Source: Mollicutes bacterium
Lineage (GTDB): Bacteria > Bacillota_I > Bacilli_A > Izemoplasmatales > Izemoplasmataceae
DNA length: 35,000 bases
NCBI GenBank assembly: GCA_003554025.1
Contig: PWFC01000066.1
Location: 1 to 35,000 of the forward strand
Direction: 5' to 3'
The notes under the pieces are model-generated. The model was not told the DNA's origin, made no database searches, and was given only the letters and a program-made list of their open reading frames with translations. Numbering within the stretch: the first letter of the stretch is position 1; the number at the start of each line of letters is the position of its first letter. Position numbers and translations under genes: made by a program. Shown here one piece after another: positions 15,807-26,684 of this stretch.

Positions 15807-17834
15807 TTACCGTTTCCTTTCGAATTCGTAGATTCGCACTTCGCCCTTTGCAAGCGAGGCGGTTGAAAAAGACTCGGCCCATTTCACATCCGAAGGCTTT
15901 CTATGGGTTGAGAACAATAGACGCGCTTTGCCGGTATCGCCTTTTTGCGTGAAATCTTTAAGGGTTTGGGCCACATTCAAACTTGTTTCAGGATTCAAAT
16001 TGCCCAAAACAAGCAAGACGTTTTTCTCGTTTTGCACCGCGATGCCGACGAAGTATTGGCTATGCGCGGGGAGCGTGAAAAAGGCGTTAGAATCCAAAAG
16101 CGATTTGGCGTACGCTTTGCGTATGGCGGAAAGTCGCTTGAAGACATTTGGAAGGAGATGTCTACGTTTGTGGGTGTAATCGAGCGGGAAACGGTCGAAA
16201 AGCGCAAGCTTCCCATAATACGGGTCGTGAACGTTTCGGCGGAAACGCTCGTCTTCGGTGGCGTCTAAACCGAGGTTCATCGCTTGTTTTTCAAACACTT
16301 CCTGTCCGGAGTTGATGAAGGGGACGCCAAGCGGTGTGAAGAAGTTTAGGACACTAAGAGTGAGAGACAGCGTCTCTTTGCCTTCGCGCGCTGCGATGCG
16401 CGGGGTGTCGTGGGTTTCTGCGGCCGCGAAAACGGGAAGTGTTCGCACTTTGCCGCCGTGGAAAAACGCTTGCGAAGACGCGTCGTGGATGCGCGGTTCG
16501 GTGAAGAAGCTGTTTCCAATCATGATGTTGTAGCCTTTTTTTCTTGTGATGTCGGCGTTGTTGGGATTGAGTTCTTCGGCGATCAATCCGAAGTCGGGAT
16601 CGAAGGATTTCGCTTTTTGTATGATGCTTTCCAACAGCTCTTCGGGGAGCGCGTGCGCCATGTCGATTCGCGCTCCGTCGATGCCGTAGTTTTTCTGGTA
16701 GTAGGGCAAAACGCTTGTCAACGTCTCCCAAAGGGACTCGTTGGGAATCTTTCCCGGGTGCATGTTGCTTTTGATGGTGTCAAAAAGAATGTATGGCGGC
16801 GTATCGGGGTCGACCAAATGACGCTTGGCGTTTTCGGGGTGGTCTTTATAGAGGCGTAAATACGTGACGTCGGTCCAAGGGGGTTGCGGGTCGTTGATGG
16901 GATCGCTGAAAGCGGGCGCGATGGAAAGGCCGAAACGTTGTTCTATGGCGTCAAGGAAGTTGTCGCTGTCTTTGATTTTGTCAAAAAGCTCGGGATTTTG
17001 AGCTTTGGGATTTTCTTCAAACTTGCGAATGTGTTGTTTGACTTCCTGGCTTTGATAGACTTTTTTAAGCAAACGCTTCTCGGGCGGCGTGGTTTGCGGT
17101 ACGCCTACGACCTTAGGCGGCCCGTAACGGTTCAAGTCTTCGGTTTTCACCCAATAAAACCATTCCGGATGGTCCTTGATGTAGACGCTTTCCAATCCGT
17201 TAGTGCGCGGGATGAAATCGATCAACACGCGGATGCCGAGGCAATGCGCCGCATCGATCAAGGCGGTGAATTCTTCTTCAAGGGTGAAGAAGTCTTCTGT
17301 GAGGGTTTCTTTCAGGTTCCCATCGAGGCTGAAAAAGTCGACGACGCTGTAAGGGCTGCCCATGTCGCCTTTTGATCCGCGGGTTCCGTGTTTCATGATG
17401 GGCAGTAGATACAAGGCGTCGACGCCCATTTTTTTTAGAAGCGGCAAAAGTGCAAGCATTTTGACAAACGTTCCCGTTTCCTTTTGCCCATCTAGGTTTA
17501 AATCTTCCAAAAAGCCGCTCCGATCGCTGTCCCAAGCGGCCGATGTGCGGACAAAGGCCGAATAGAGCACGCTTTCTTTCAACCATTCTCCTTCACCGAC
17601 ATTGTTCACCGAAGAAAGAGGTTTGCCTGAGGGAACGTTGTCGGCTTTGCGCAAAATGTCGTCGATCAAATCCGCAAAAAAGCGGTAAGGTTGGGTCAGA
17701 ATCTGTCCGTCGGCCGTCGGCGTTTCGTTGTGGTCGAAAAGGCCAAACAGGTCGGGGAGGGCGTAATTATGGATTTTTTTATGCTTCCTGCGGGCGAAAT
17801 ACTCCCGCATGGAAAGCAAAGGTGAATCTTTCAT
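15807..17834 (-). CDS. GH13 alpha-amylase-family glycosidase
   Basis: 675 residues from the ATG at 17834; AAAGGATGAG upstream supports this start over one at 17843. It is cytoplasmic, since no signal peptide is visible. The GH13 barrel motifs are region II GARIDMAH with nucleophile D391, region III LIAEE with acid/base E420 (or E421), and region IV ETHDTPRI with H475-D476. Region I is unusual: LIDFIPRTNG instead of the common DxVxNH. The C-terminal part (about 590-675) looks like a small beta domain. It probably acts on maltodextrin or glycogen pieces, but hydrolase and transferase activity cannot be separated from sequence. A cre-like site lies in its upstream region. Confidence 0.88.
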   Translation of the reverse strand: MKDSPLLSMREYFARRKHKKIHNYALPDLFGLFDHNETPTADGQILTQPYRFFADLIDDILRKADNVPSGKPLSSVNNVGEGEWLKESVLYSAFVRTSAAWDSDRSGFLEDLNLDGQKETGTFVKMLALLPLLKKMGVDALYLLPIMKHGTRGSKGDMGSPYSVVDFFSLDGNLKETLTEDFFTLEEEFTALIDAAHCLGIRVLIDFIPRTNGLESVYIKDHPEWFYWVKTEDLNRYGPPKVVGVPQTTPPEKRLLKKVYQSQEVKQHIRKFEENPKAQNPELFDKIKDSDNFLDAIEQRFGLSIAPAFSDPINDPQPPWTDVTYLRLYKDHPENAKRHLVDPDTPPYILFDTIKSNMHPGKIPNESLWETLTSVLPYYQKNYGIDGARIDMAHALPEELLESIIQKAKSFDPDFGLIAEELNPNNADITRKKGYNIMIGNSFFTEPRIHDASSQAFFHGGKVRTLPVFAAAETHDTPRIAAREGKETLSLTLSVLNFFTPLGVPFINSGQEVFEKQAMNLGLDATEDERFRRNVHDPYYGKLALFDRFPLDYTHKRRHLLPNVFKRLSAIRKAYAKSLLDSNAFFTLPAHSQYFVGIAVQNEKNVLLVLGNLNPETSLNVAQTLKDFTQKGDTGKARLLFSTHRKPSDVKWAESFSTASLAKGEVRIYEFERKR

Positions 17835-17858
17835 CGCACTCATCCTTTCATTATCTAC

Positions 17859-17887
17859 ATTATACATAAGGAACGGGGTTTTGGAAA
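17859..17887 (-). promoter_or_regulatory. Promoter of the GH13-flavoprotein unit
   Basis: On the minus strand a perfect TATAAT (17864-17859) has a weak -35 TTTCCA (17887-17882) at 17 nt. It is 25 nt upstream of the GH13 start codon. Confidence 0.55.
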
Positions 17888-17901
17888 CCGATATTCTCAC
17901 A

Positions 17902-17915
17902 AGTAAACGCTTACG
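17902..17915. promoter_or_regulatory. cre-like operator in the GH13/gpmI divergent region
   Basis: AGTAAACGCTTACG matches the cre consensus except at its two outermost bases, with a GTAA/TTAC symmetric core. It is just upstream of the GH13 -35 box. It may be bound by CcpA or by a local LacI-family maltose regulator. Confidence 0.5.
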
Positions 17916-17930
17916 ACTGAGCGATTTCAC

Positions 17931-17959
17931 TGTTAAAAGAAGCGCAAAATTGTTATAAT
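17931..17959 (+). promoter_or_regulatory. Promoter of gpmI-eno
   Basis: TATAAT at 17954-17959 carries a TGT extension (extended -10). The -35 region (TGTTAA at 17931, 17 nt away) is weak. Confidence 0.6.
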
Positions 17960-17979
17960 TTCTATAAGGAGTGATTGAG

Positions 17980-20828
<2,849 letters not shown>

Positions 20829-20834
20829 TTTGCA

Positions 20835-20864
20835 AAAAGCGTTCCCATAGGGGAGCGCTTTTTT
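20835..20864 (+). terminator. Intrinsic terminator after eno
   Basis: AAAAGCGTTCCC (20835-20846) pairs with GGGAGCGCTTTT (20851-20862) with one G-T pair, followed by T to 20864. Confidence 0.9.
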
Positions 20865-20891
20865 ATGTCAAGTGCAAATGTCCACTGCCAG

Positions 20892-20919
20892 TTGCATTTC
20901 ACTCATTGCATTTCACTCA
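20892..20919. repeat. Tandem 14-bp direct repeat
   Basis: TTGCATTTCACTCA occurs twice in a row with no mismatch. A similar TTGCACTTCACAC occurs at 23248-23260, upstream of the paralogous gene. Confidence 0.8.
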
Positions 20920-20955
20920 ACCATATGTGTAATTCGGAATCGAAGGTTTTATACA

Positions 20956-20969
20956 TGAAAGCATTATCA
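20956..20969. promoter_or_regulatory. Near-cre site upstream of first peptide-binding protein
   Basis: TGAAAGCATTATCA differs by one base, the central CG, from the perfect cre site at 11096. The changed base is important for CcpA binding, so this is weak. Confidence 0.3.
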
Positions 20970-21109
20970 TACGATTTCATCGAAAAAATTCTAAATAAGT
21001 CTGCAAGCCACGACGACGGGAAAAACGCCTGGTAAATGCACCGTCAAATTTACAATTTAATGGCTATTTATAGCGGTTTGTGACACCACAACACATAGTG
21101 GTGACGGTA

Positions 21110-21139
21110 TTGACTTTCAAAAACAATGTGTTTTACAAT
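21110..21139 (+). promoter_or_regulatory. Promoter of the first peptide-binding protein gene
   Basis: TTGACT (21110-21115) and TACAAT (21134-21139) with an 18-nt spacer. The 11 nt around the -35, GGTATTGACTT, are identical to those in the second paralog's promoter. Confidence 0.75.
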
Positions 21140-21182
21140 GCCGGTATAGGGAGTATACAAAAAAGAGGAGGAATTTATCTTT

Positions 21183-23156
21183 ATGAAAAAGTTCTTAGTA
21201 CTATTACTCTCATTAACCCTAATCGTCGGTATCGCCGCGTGCGACACCGAAGAACCCGACCCAGACAATGGCGACCCAGACAATGGCGACCCAGACAATG
21301 GCGACCCAGACAATGGCGACCCAGACGAAGTTGACCAATCCGGTCCGCTTTATGTAGGAACCCCCGAATTCAGCGGTGAATTCATCGCTTGGGGAACTTC
21401 TTCAGCGTATGACGTCGCGATTCGCGAACTCGTCGTTGGCTCAGGCATCATCGCAACGACCAAAGATGGCGAATTCATCGTCAATGAGAACATTGTCGAA
21501 AACGTCGACGAAGTTCAAGCGACCATGCAGGAAGAAGTTGAGGAAGGCGAAGACAAAACCTACACTTTCGAAATCCGCGAAGACCTTGAGTTTTCTGACG
21601 GCGAGCCCATCACCGCAGAAGATTATGCGTTTGGCATCAAGATGCAAGCCGCTTACTCGATTGCCCAAGGTGGGCACGCCAGCCCTGTCGGCGGCGATGA
21701 CCTTGTAGGGTACGAAGCATTCCGCGAAGGCGAATCTTCAGAATTTGAAGGCGTCAACGTCGTTGACGACTACACGCTCGAACTTACCATCGATGGCGAA
21801 AACCTGCCCTATTTCTATGAACTCGCCATGGTCTCGGCTTCTCCACAACCGAAGCATATCTACACCAACGATGGTGAATTCGATTTCTTGACCGCCGATG
21901 AACACGAAGCGTTAGAAGAAGACGAAATGCACATTGGCGAATGGATCGCGCAATACATCAGTGAACCTCCTGTATCAAGCGGTCCTTATGTCTTAGACCA
22001 CTATGAACCCGATCAATTCGTCCGTCTTTACCTCAACGAAAACTATGCGGGCGACTATCGCGGACACACCCCGGTCATTGAAAACGTCGTTGTACGCGTT
22101 GTACCAAGCGCGACCGACATCGAACACCTCTTGAACGAAGAAATTGATATCTTGACCGGTCTTGTCGAAGGCGACAAAATCAACCGCGCCCTTGATGCGG
22201 ACCATGTCCAAGGCATTTATTACGACCGCATCGGTTTCGGCGGACTTTACTTCCACACAGACTTAGGTCCGATGGAAGACCACAGAGTACGTCAAGCAAT
22301 CGGCTACATGGTAAACCGTGAAGAGTTTGTCGAAGTATTCCTTGAAGGTTACGGCACGCTCATTGACGCACCACTTGGCATCGGCCAGTGGATGTATCAA
22401 GAATCGGATCTCATTCCCGATGCATTGACCACGTATTATCCCGATATGGACAAAGTCCACGAACTCTTAGACGAAGCCGGTTGGCACTATGATGAAGATG
22501 GTACCGACCGCGAAGACGAAAACGATTATTGGGAAGACAACGACCGTTACAACGAAGAGGGAGAAGTTCTCTACCTTGGTTGGTTTGGTACGGAAACCGA
22601 CTATTCCGACATCCTCTCCGTTTACTTGAACGATGCAATGGATGAAGCCGGTGTCGATTTCTACGCGACCCAGGCTGGCTTCGACGTCCTTCTGCAAAAT
22701 TATTACTACGCGTTTGAAATGGACGAAGAAGACCGTGATTTCCATATGTTCAACCTCGCGCTTACGTACACCCCACTTTACGATCCTTACTACTCTTACC
22801 ACTCCGATTTCCTCGGAACCACCTTCAACACCGAACAATTCGAAGACTCTCCCGAGAACCCAATGGACGACTTCTCTGAACAAGTCGGACACGACTTCTC
22901 TTGGGAACCCACAGTTGAAGACGGTTTAACCGTGGATGAGATTCTCGAAAATATGCGCAGACTGCCAGCGGCAGAACGCGACCAGTTCCTTGAGTACTGG
23001 GAAGCCCTCATGCTTCGTATGAACCGTTTCTTGCCGGTATTGCCACTTTACTCCAACCAATACTATCACTTTGCAAACACCGCGCTTGACGGATTCGAGA
23101 TTCACGGATTCTGGGATTGGCAACAAAACATCGTCGACCTTGAATTTGTCGAATAA
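21183..23156 (+). CDS. oppA: Oligopeptide ABC transporter substrate-binding lipoprotein (family 5), copy 1
   Basis: 657 residues. The signal peptide MKKFLVLLLSLTLIVGIAAC ends in a lipobox with C20, so it is a lipoprotein anchored outside the membrane. Next comes an acidic linker of four DPDNG repeats, then a family 5 solute-binding domain (SBP_bac_5) with the typical ITAEDYAFGIKMQ and VRQAIGYMVNREEF segments. It would capture peptides for OppBCDF. A second closely similar gene follows at 23563, and this copy has its own promoter and terminator, so it can be expressed apart from the permease. GAGGAGG at 21166-21172 supports the start. Peptides are the likeliest ligand; the exact ligand is unknown. 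Confidence 0.9.
   Translation: MKKFLVLLLSLTLIVGIAACDTEEPDPDNGDPDNGDPDNGDPDNGDPDEVDQSGPLYVGTPEFSGEFIAWGTSSAYDVAIRELVVGSGIIATTKDGEFIVNENIVENVDEVQATMQEEVEEGEDKTYTFEIREDLEFSDGEPITAEDYAFGIKMQAAYSIAQGGHASPVGGDDLVGYEAFREGESSEFEGVNVVDDYTLELTIDGENLPYFYELAMVSASPQPKHIYTNDGEFDFLTADEHEALEEDEMHIGEWIAQYISEPPVSSGPYVLDHYEPDQFVRLYLNENYAGDYRGHTPVIENVVVRVVPSATDIEHLLNEEIDILTGLVEGDKINRALDADHVQGIYYDRIGFGGLYFHTDLGPMEDHRVRQAIGYMVNREEFVEVFLEGYGTLIDAPLGIGQWMYQESDLIPDALTTYYPDMDKVHELLDEAGWHYDEDGTDREDENDYWEDNDRYNEEGEVLYLGWFGTETDYSDILSVYLNDAMDEAGVDFYATQAGFDVLLQNYYYAFEMDEEDRDFHMFNLALTYTPLYDPYYSYHSDFLGTTFNTEQFEDSPENPMDDFSEQVGHDFSWEPTVEDGLTVDEILENMRRLPAAERDQFLEYWEALMLRMNRFLPVLPLYSNQYYHFANTALDGFEIHGFWDWQQNIVDLEFVE
21258..21326 (+). 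repeat. 15-bp tandem repeat coding DPDNG
   Basis: GACCCAGACAATGGC is repeated four times without mismatch, followed by a partial copy. It codes the linker just after the lipobox of copy 1. A change in copy number would stay in frame. Confidence 0.92.
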
Positions 23157-23176
23157 CGCTTATCGTTTCCATCCCA

Positions 23177-23208
23177 AGCACCCCGGTTCCATCCGGGGGG
23201 CTTTTTTT
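23177..23208 (+). terminator. Intrinsic terminator after binding-protein copy 1
   Basis: AGCACCCCGG (23177-23186) pairs with CCGGGGGGCT (23193-23202) with one mismatch, then T to 23208. Confidence 0.88.
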
Positions 23209-23562
23209 GTTTGCTCCCGAATCGTTTGCAATACACATAGTAAAAATTTGCACTTCACACTTTCATATTCGCAACATGTCCAAAATGACGTTGCAAAGCG
23301 CTAACTGGAAGATTTCCAATTAATCTGCATTTGACGCAGTGGGTTCTTGCAGCATCATACAAAATTGCTTAAAATATCCGGCTGTATTTAGCCATTTTAG
23401 ACTATGATACGCTTTGTATATATATATGAAAGAGTAAAACTTTTTAAAGCCAAACCGCAGGCACAAGGTGCCCTTAACAAGATTTGGTATTGACTTATGG
23501 AGTTTATTTGCAGTAAAATAAACACAAACCAATTAACACTTGGTAAAAAAGAGGAGGATTTT
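23209..23562 (+). other. Intergenic region upstream of the second peptide-binding protein
   Basis: About 350 nt with no gene. It contains TTGCACTTCACAC (23248-23260), an inverted repeat TGGAA-GAT-TTCCA (23306-23318), another GGCAC-AAG-GTGCC (23460-23472) and the promoter at 23490. Composition is more AT-rich than the flanking genes. No RNA gene was recognised. Confidence 0.55.
23490..23519 (+). promoter_or_regulatory. Promoter of the second binding protein and opp operon
   Basis: TTGACT (23490-23495) and TAAAAT (23514-23519), 18-nt spacer, the same arrangement as at 21110. Confidence 0.75.
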
Positions 23563-25590
23563 ATGAAGAAATTTTTGTTTTTGCTTCTGTCCCTCACTTT
23601 AGTGTTGGGACTAGCTGCATGTCGTCGCGATGACGACCCAGATCCGGACCCAGACCCGGACCCAGACCCGGATCCAGACCCAGACCCGGACCCAGACCCA
23701 GACCCAGATCCGGTCAGTCAAAAAGGCCCCCTATACATAGGGACGCCTGAATTTAGCGGCGAATTCATTAACTGGGGAACATCATCTTCTTACGACATCG
23801 CCATTCGTGACTTGGTTCAAGGACAAGGCGTTGTCGCTGTAACAGACGAAGGTGAATTTGTCATCAATGAAAATGTCGTGGTCAACGTTTCCGAAGTCGA
23901 GGCTAAGATGGCCGTAGAGGTTGACGAAGGCGTAGACAAGACATATCGTTGGGAAATTCGCGACGATATGAAGTGGTCTGACGGTGAATCCATTACCGCA
24001 GAAGACTACATTTTCGCCATTAAGATGCAGTCTGCGTATTCCGTATCGCAAGCCGGACACGCGAACCCGAATGCGGGCATCGACCTTGTTGGCCATGACG
24101 CATGGCGTCAAGGCTGCTACGGCGAATGGGACGAAGGCGCATGGGTATGCGACGACGATCATGATTACACCGCAGACCCCCTTGATTTCAAAGGCTTAGA
24201 GCTTGTTGACGATTTCACTTTTGAGCTTACGATTGATGGTTCCGAACTGCCTTACTTCTATGAACTCGCTATGGTTGGCGCCGGACCGCAACCCAAACAC
24301 ATTTACACCAACGACGGCGAATTTGACTTCTTGACTCGCGATGAGCACGATGCACTCGGCGATGACGACATGCATATCGGCGAATGGATTTCGCAATACA
24401 TCAGCAAACCGCCGGTATCGAGTGGCCCATACGTATTTGACCACTATGAGCGCGACCAGTTCGTTCGTTTGAAATTGAACCCTCATTTCAACGGCGACTA
24501 CCGCGGGCATAAGGCCGCTATCGAAACTGTCGTTATTCGCGTTGTACCGAGCGCGACCGACATTGAACATCTTTTGAACGGTGAAATTCACATCTTGACA
24601 GGCGTCGTTGAGGGTGACAAAATCAACCGCGCCCTTGAGGCCGACCACATTCAAGGAATCTACTTCGACCGTATCGGTTTCGGTGGACTCTTCTTCCACA
24701 CAGATTTCGGTCCGATGCTTGATTACCGTGTACGTCAAGCGATTGCTTACATGGTAAACCGCGAAGAATTCGTCAGTGTTTTCCTTGAAGGTTACGGAAC
24801 ACTCATCAACGCACCGCTTGGTATTGGACAATGGATGTATCAAGAATCTACCCGCGTGCCCGATGAACTCATCAGCTATTATCCCGATATGGACAAAGTC
24901 CATCAATTGCTCGACGAAGCAGGATGGGATAAAGATGAAGACGGCAACGACTGGGTAGATAAAGCTACTTCAGGCTACCGTTATAACGCCGATGGTGAGG
25001 TGCTCTACCTTGGTTGGTTGGGTACCGAAACCGATTATTCGGATATCCTTTCGGTGTACCTTACCGGTCCGATGGAAGAAGCGGGCATTGATTTCTTCGC
25101 CCGTCAAGCAGGCTTTGATGTGCTGCTCGACAACTATTATTTTGCTTATGAAATGGACGAAGAAGACCGCGATTATCATATGTTCAACCTCGGGATGGGT
25201 TACACCGCTCTATATGATCCTTACTATTTCTACCACTCCGATTGGCTAGGCACCACAGGAAATACGAGCCAGTTCGAAGATAGTCCCGATGCACCAATGG
25301 CGGACTTCAGCGAGCAAGTCGGACAAGGGTTCTCTTGGGACCCGACTGTGGATGACGGTATGACGGTTGACGAACTGACTGAAACTATGCGCTTGTTGCC
25401 TGCAAGCGAATCCGATCAATTCCTAGAGTATTGGGACGCGCTCATGCTTCGCATGAACCGTCTGCTTCCGGTATTGCCGCTTTACTCCAACCAGTACTAT
25501 CAATTCTGCAACACTCAACTCGAAGGCTTCCACATGACCGGTTTCTGGGATTGGCAAGACACAATTGTTGATTTGAGATTTGTAGAGTAA
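23563..25590 (+). CDS. oppA: Oligopeptide ABC transporter substrate-binding lipoprotein (family 5), copy 2
   Basis: 675 residues from ATG 23563, chosen because GAGGAGG lies at 23551-23557. The signal peptide and lipobox (LGLAAC, C20) are nearly the same as in copy 1, but the linker is thirteen Asp-Pro pairs, not DPDNG repeats. The binding domain is highly similar to copy 1 throughout, for example VSSGPYV, RVVPSATDIEHLLN and YHMFNL, so the pair is a tandem duplication. Copy 2 has an extra loop after GHDAW that includes two cysteines (GCYGEWDEGAWVCDDD). It is followed by a hairpin and then oppB, so it heads the permease transcript. Confidence 0.9.
   Translation: MKKFLFLLLSLTLVLGLAACRRDDDPDPDPDPDPDPDPDPDPDPDPDPDPVSQKGPLYIGTPEFSGEFINWGTSSSYDIAIRDLVQGQGVVAVTDEGEFVINENVVVNVSEVEAKMAVEVDEGVDKTYRWEIRDDMKWSDGESITAEDYIFAIKMQSAYSVSQAGHANPNAGIDLVGHDAWRQGCYGEWDEGAWVCDDDHDYTADPLDFKGLELVDDFTFELTIDGSELPYFYELAMVGAGPQPKHIYTNDGEFDFLTRDEHDALGDDDMHIGEWISQYISKPPVSSGPYVFDHYERDQFVRLKLNPHFNGDYRGHKAAIETVVIRVVPSATDIEHLLNGEIHILTGVVEGDKINRALEADHIQGIYFDRIGFGGLFFHTDFGPMLDYRVRQAIAYMVNREEFVSVFLEGYGTLINAPLGIGQWMYQESTRVPDELISYYPDMDKVHQLLDEAGWDKDEDGNDWVDKATSGYRYNADGEVLYLGWLGTETDYSDILSVYLTGPMEEAGIDFFARQAGFDVLLDNYYFAYEMDEEDRDYHMFNLGMGYTALYDPYYFYHSDWLGTTGNTSQFEDSPDAPMADFSEQVGQGFSWDPTVDDGMTVDELTETMRLLPASESDQFLEYWDALMLRMNRLLPVLPLYSNQYYQFCNTQLEGFHMTGFWDWQDTIVDLRFVE
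23635..23712 (+). repeat. 6-bp tandem repeat coding (Asp-Pro)13
   Basis: Thirteen GAY-CCN units, mostly GACCCA, GACCCG or GATCCG, code the linker after the lipobox of copy 2. Copy-number change keeps the frame. Confidence 0.92.
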
Positions 25591-25637
25591 CTACTGTAAA
25601 GACACTTGATTAAAAGCACCAAAAGTCATGAATGATG

Positions 25638-25667
25638 GAGAGAGTAGTTATTCATAACTGCTCTCTC
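25638..25667 (+). other. Stable hairpin between binding protein and oppB
   Basis: GAGAGAGTAGTTAT (25638-25651) is complementary to ATAACTGCTCTCTC (25654-25667) with one G-T pair. No T run follows, so it is probably not a terminator. Hairpins in this position often protect the upstream binding-protein mRNA. Confidence 0.7.
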
Positions 25668-25688
25668 ATCTTATGAAAGGAGAAGTCT

Positions 25689-26672
25689 ATGCTAAAGTAC
25701 ACAATCAAGAGACTGATTCATCTCATCCCCGTAATCATCATCATCTCTATTGTCATTTTCGGCATGCTTAGAGCCATGCCGGTCTCTCCTGAACGCTTCA
25801 TGGTCCAGTGCCCACCGGAGATGGACCCCGCTCGTTGCGAGCGTGAACGGCAAGCGTTTAGGGATCGTTATCGACTCGATGAACCTCTTCCGGTGCAATA
25901 TGTTTTTTGGTTCGGCAATCTTTTACAAGGAGATTTAGGTGATTCTGAGCACTATAACCAACCGGTCAGCAGTTTGGTTGGCTACTATATCATGAACTCG
26001 CTTTACCTAAATGTCGTTGTCATTGTGATATCGTTCTTACTTGCCGTGCCTGTGGGCATCATATCGGCGGTGAAGCAATATTCCCTGTTCGACAATTTCT
26101 GGCAGGGGTTCTCCTTGCTCGGTATTTCCATGCCCAACTTCTTTTTCGGTATCATTTTGCTTTACCTATTCTCCATGAGACTGGGGTGGACGCCGCTTAG
26201 CGGCATGACCTCGGACTACTTGGGCGATATGGGCCGAATTGAGGCTTTCTTAGACCTCATGAGACACATGGCCCTGCCCGCAACCGTATTGATCATTTCT
26301 TCTCTTGCCGGAACCGTACGTTATGTGCGAAGCTCCATGCTTGAAGTCATCCGGCAGGATTACATCCGGACCGCTCGTTCTAAAGGATTGTCGGAAAAAG
26401 TGGTCATCTATGTTCATGCGTTCCGCAACGCAATGATTCCCGTCATCACACTTCTCGCATTCTCCATTCCAACGCTCTTCAGTGGCGCTGTCATCATCGA
26501 ACAGATTTTCCAATGGCCAGGCATCGGCAGGATTCTCATCCAGTCCTTGCAACGCCGCGACTTCTCGGTCGTTTTGGCCATGAACATGTTCTACGCAGTG
26601 CTCGCTCTTCTCGCTAACCTTATCATGGACCTTGGGTACGCAATTGTCGACCCACGCGTCAAACTGAATTAA
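25689..26672 (+). CDS. oppB: Oligopeptide ABC transporter permease OppB
   Basis: 327 residues with about six membrane helices. It forms half of the import channel. The N-terminal MLKYTIKRLIHLIPVI is typical of OppB/DppB, and the ATPase-contact (EAA) loop is IRTARSKGLSEKVVIYVHAF. The first outside loop has two cysteines (C41 and C50) that could form a disulfide bridge. AAAGGAG precedes the ATG. It is followed 12 nt later by oppC. Confidence 0.94.
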   Translation: MLKYTIKRLIHLIPVIIIISIVIFGMLRAMPVSPERFMVQCPPEMDPARCERERQAFRDRYRLDEPLPVQYVFWFGNLLQGDLGDSEHYNQPVSSLVGYYIMNSLYLNVVVIVISFLLAVPVGIISAVKQYSLFDNFWQGFSLLGISMPNFFFGIILLYLFSMRLGWTPLSGMTSDYLGDMGRIEAFLDLMRHMALPATVLIISSLAGTVRYVRSSMLEVIRQDYIRTARSKGLSEKVVIYVHAFRNAMIPVITLLAFSIPTLFSGAVIIEQIFQWPGIGRILIQSLQRRDFSVVLAMNMFYAVLALLANLIMDLGYAIVDPRVKLN

Positions 26673-26684
26673 GGAGGTCCCATT

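Larger units (their letters stand above)
20865..21182 (+). other. Intergenic region upstream of the first peptide-binding protein
   Basis: About 320 nt without a gene. It holds a 14-bp tandem direct repeat (20892-20919), a near-cre site (20956-20969), a short inverted repeat CACCAC/GTGGTG (21084-21103) beside the -35 box, and the promoter at 21110. The rest shows nothing I recognise. Confidence 0.6.

Noticed and set aside
21258-21326. CRISPR-like repeat array
   Set aside because: The repeats are head to tail with no spacers and code a protein linker.
23401-23450. AT-rich stretch with TATATATATATG as a second promoter for binding-protein copy 2
   Set aside because: No matching -35 at a proper distance, and the TTGACT/TAAAAT promoter nearer to the gene is better.
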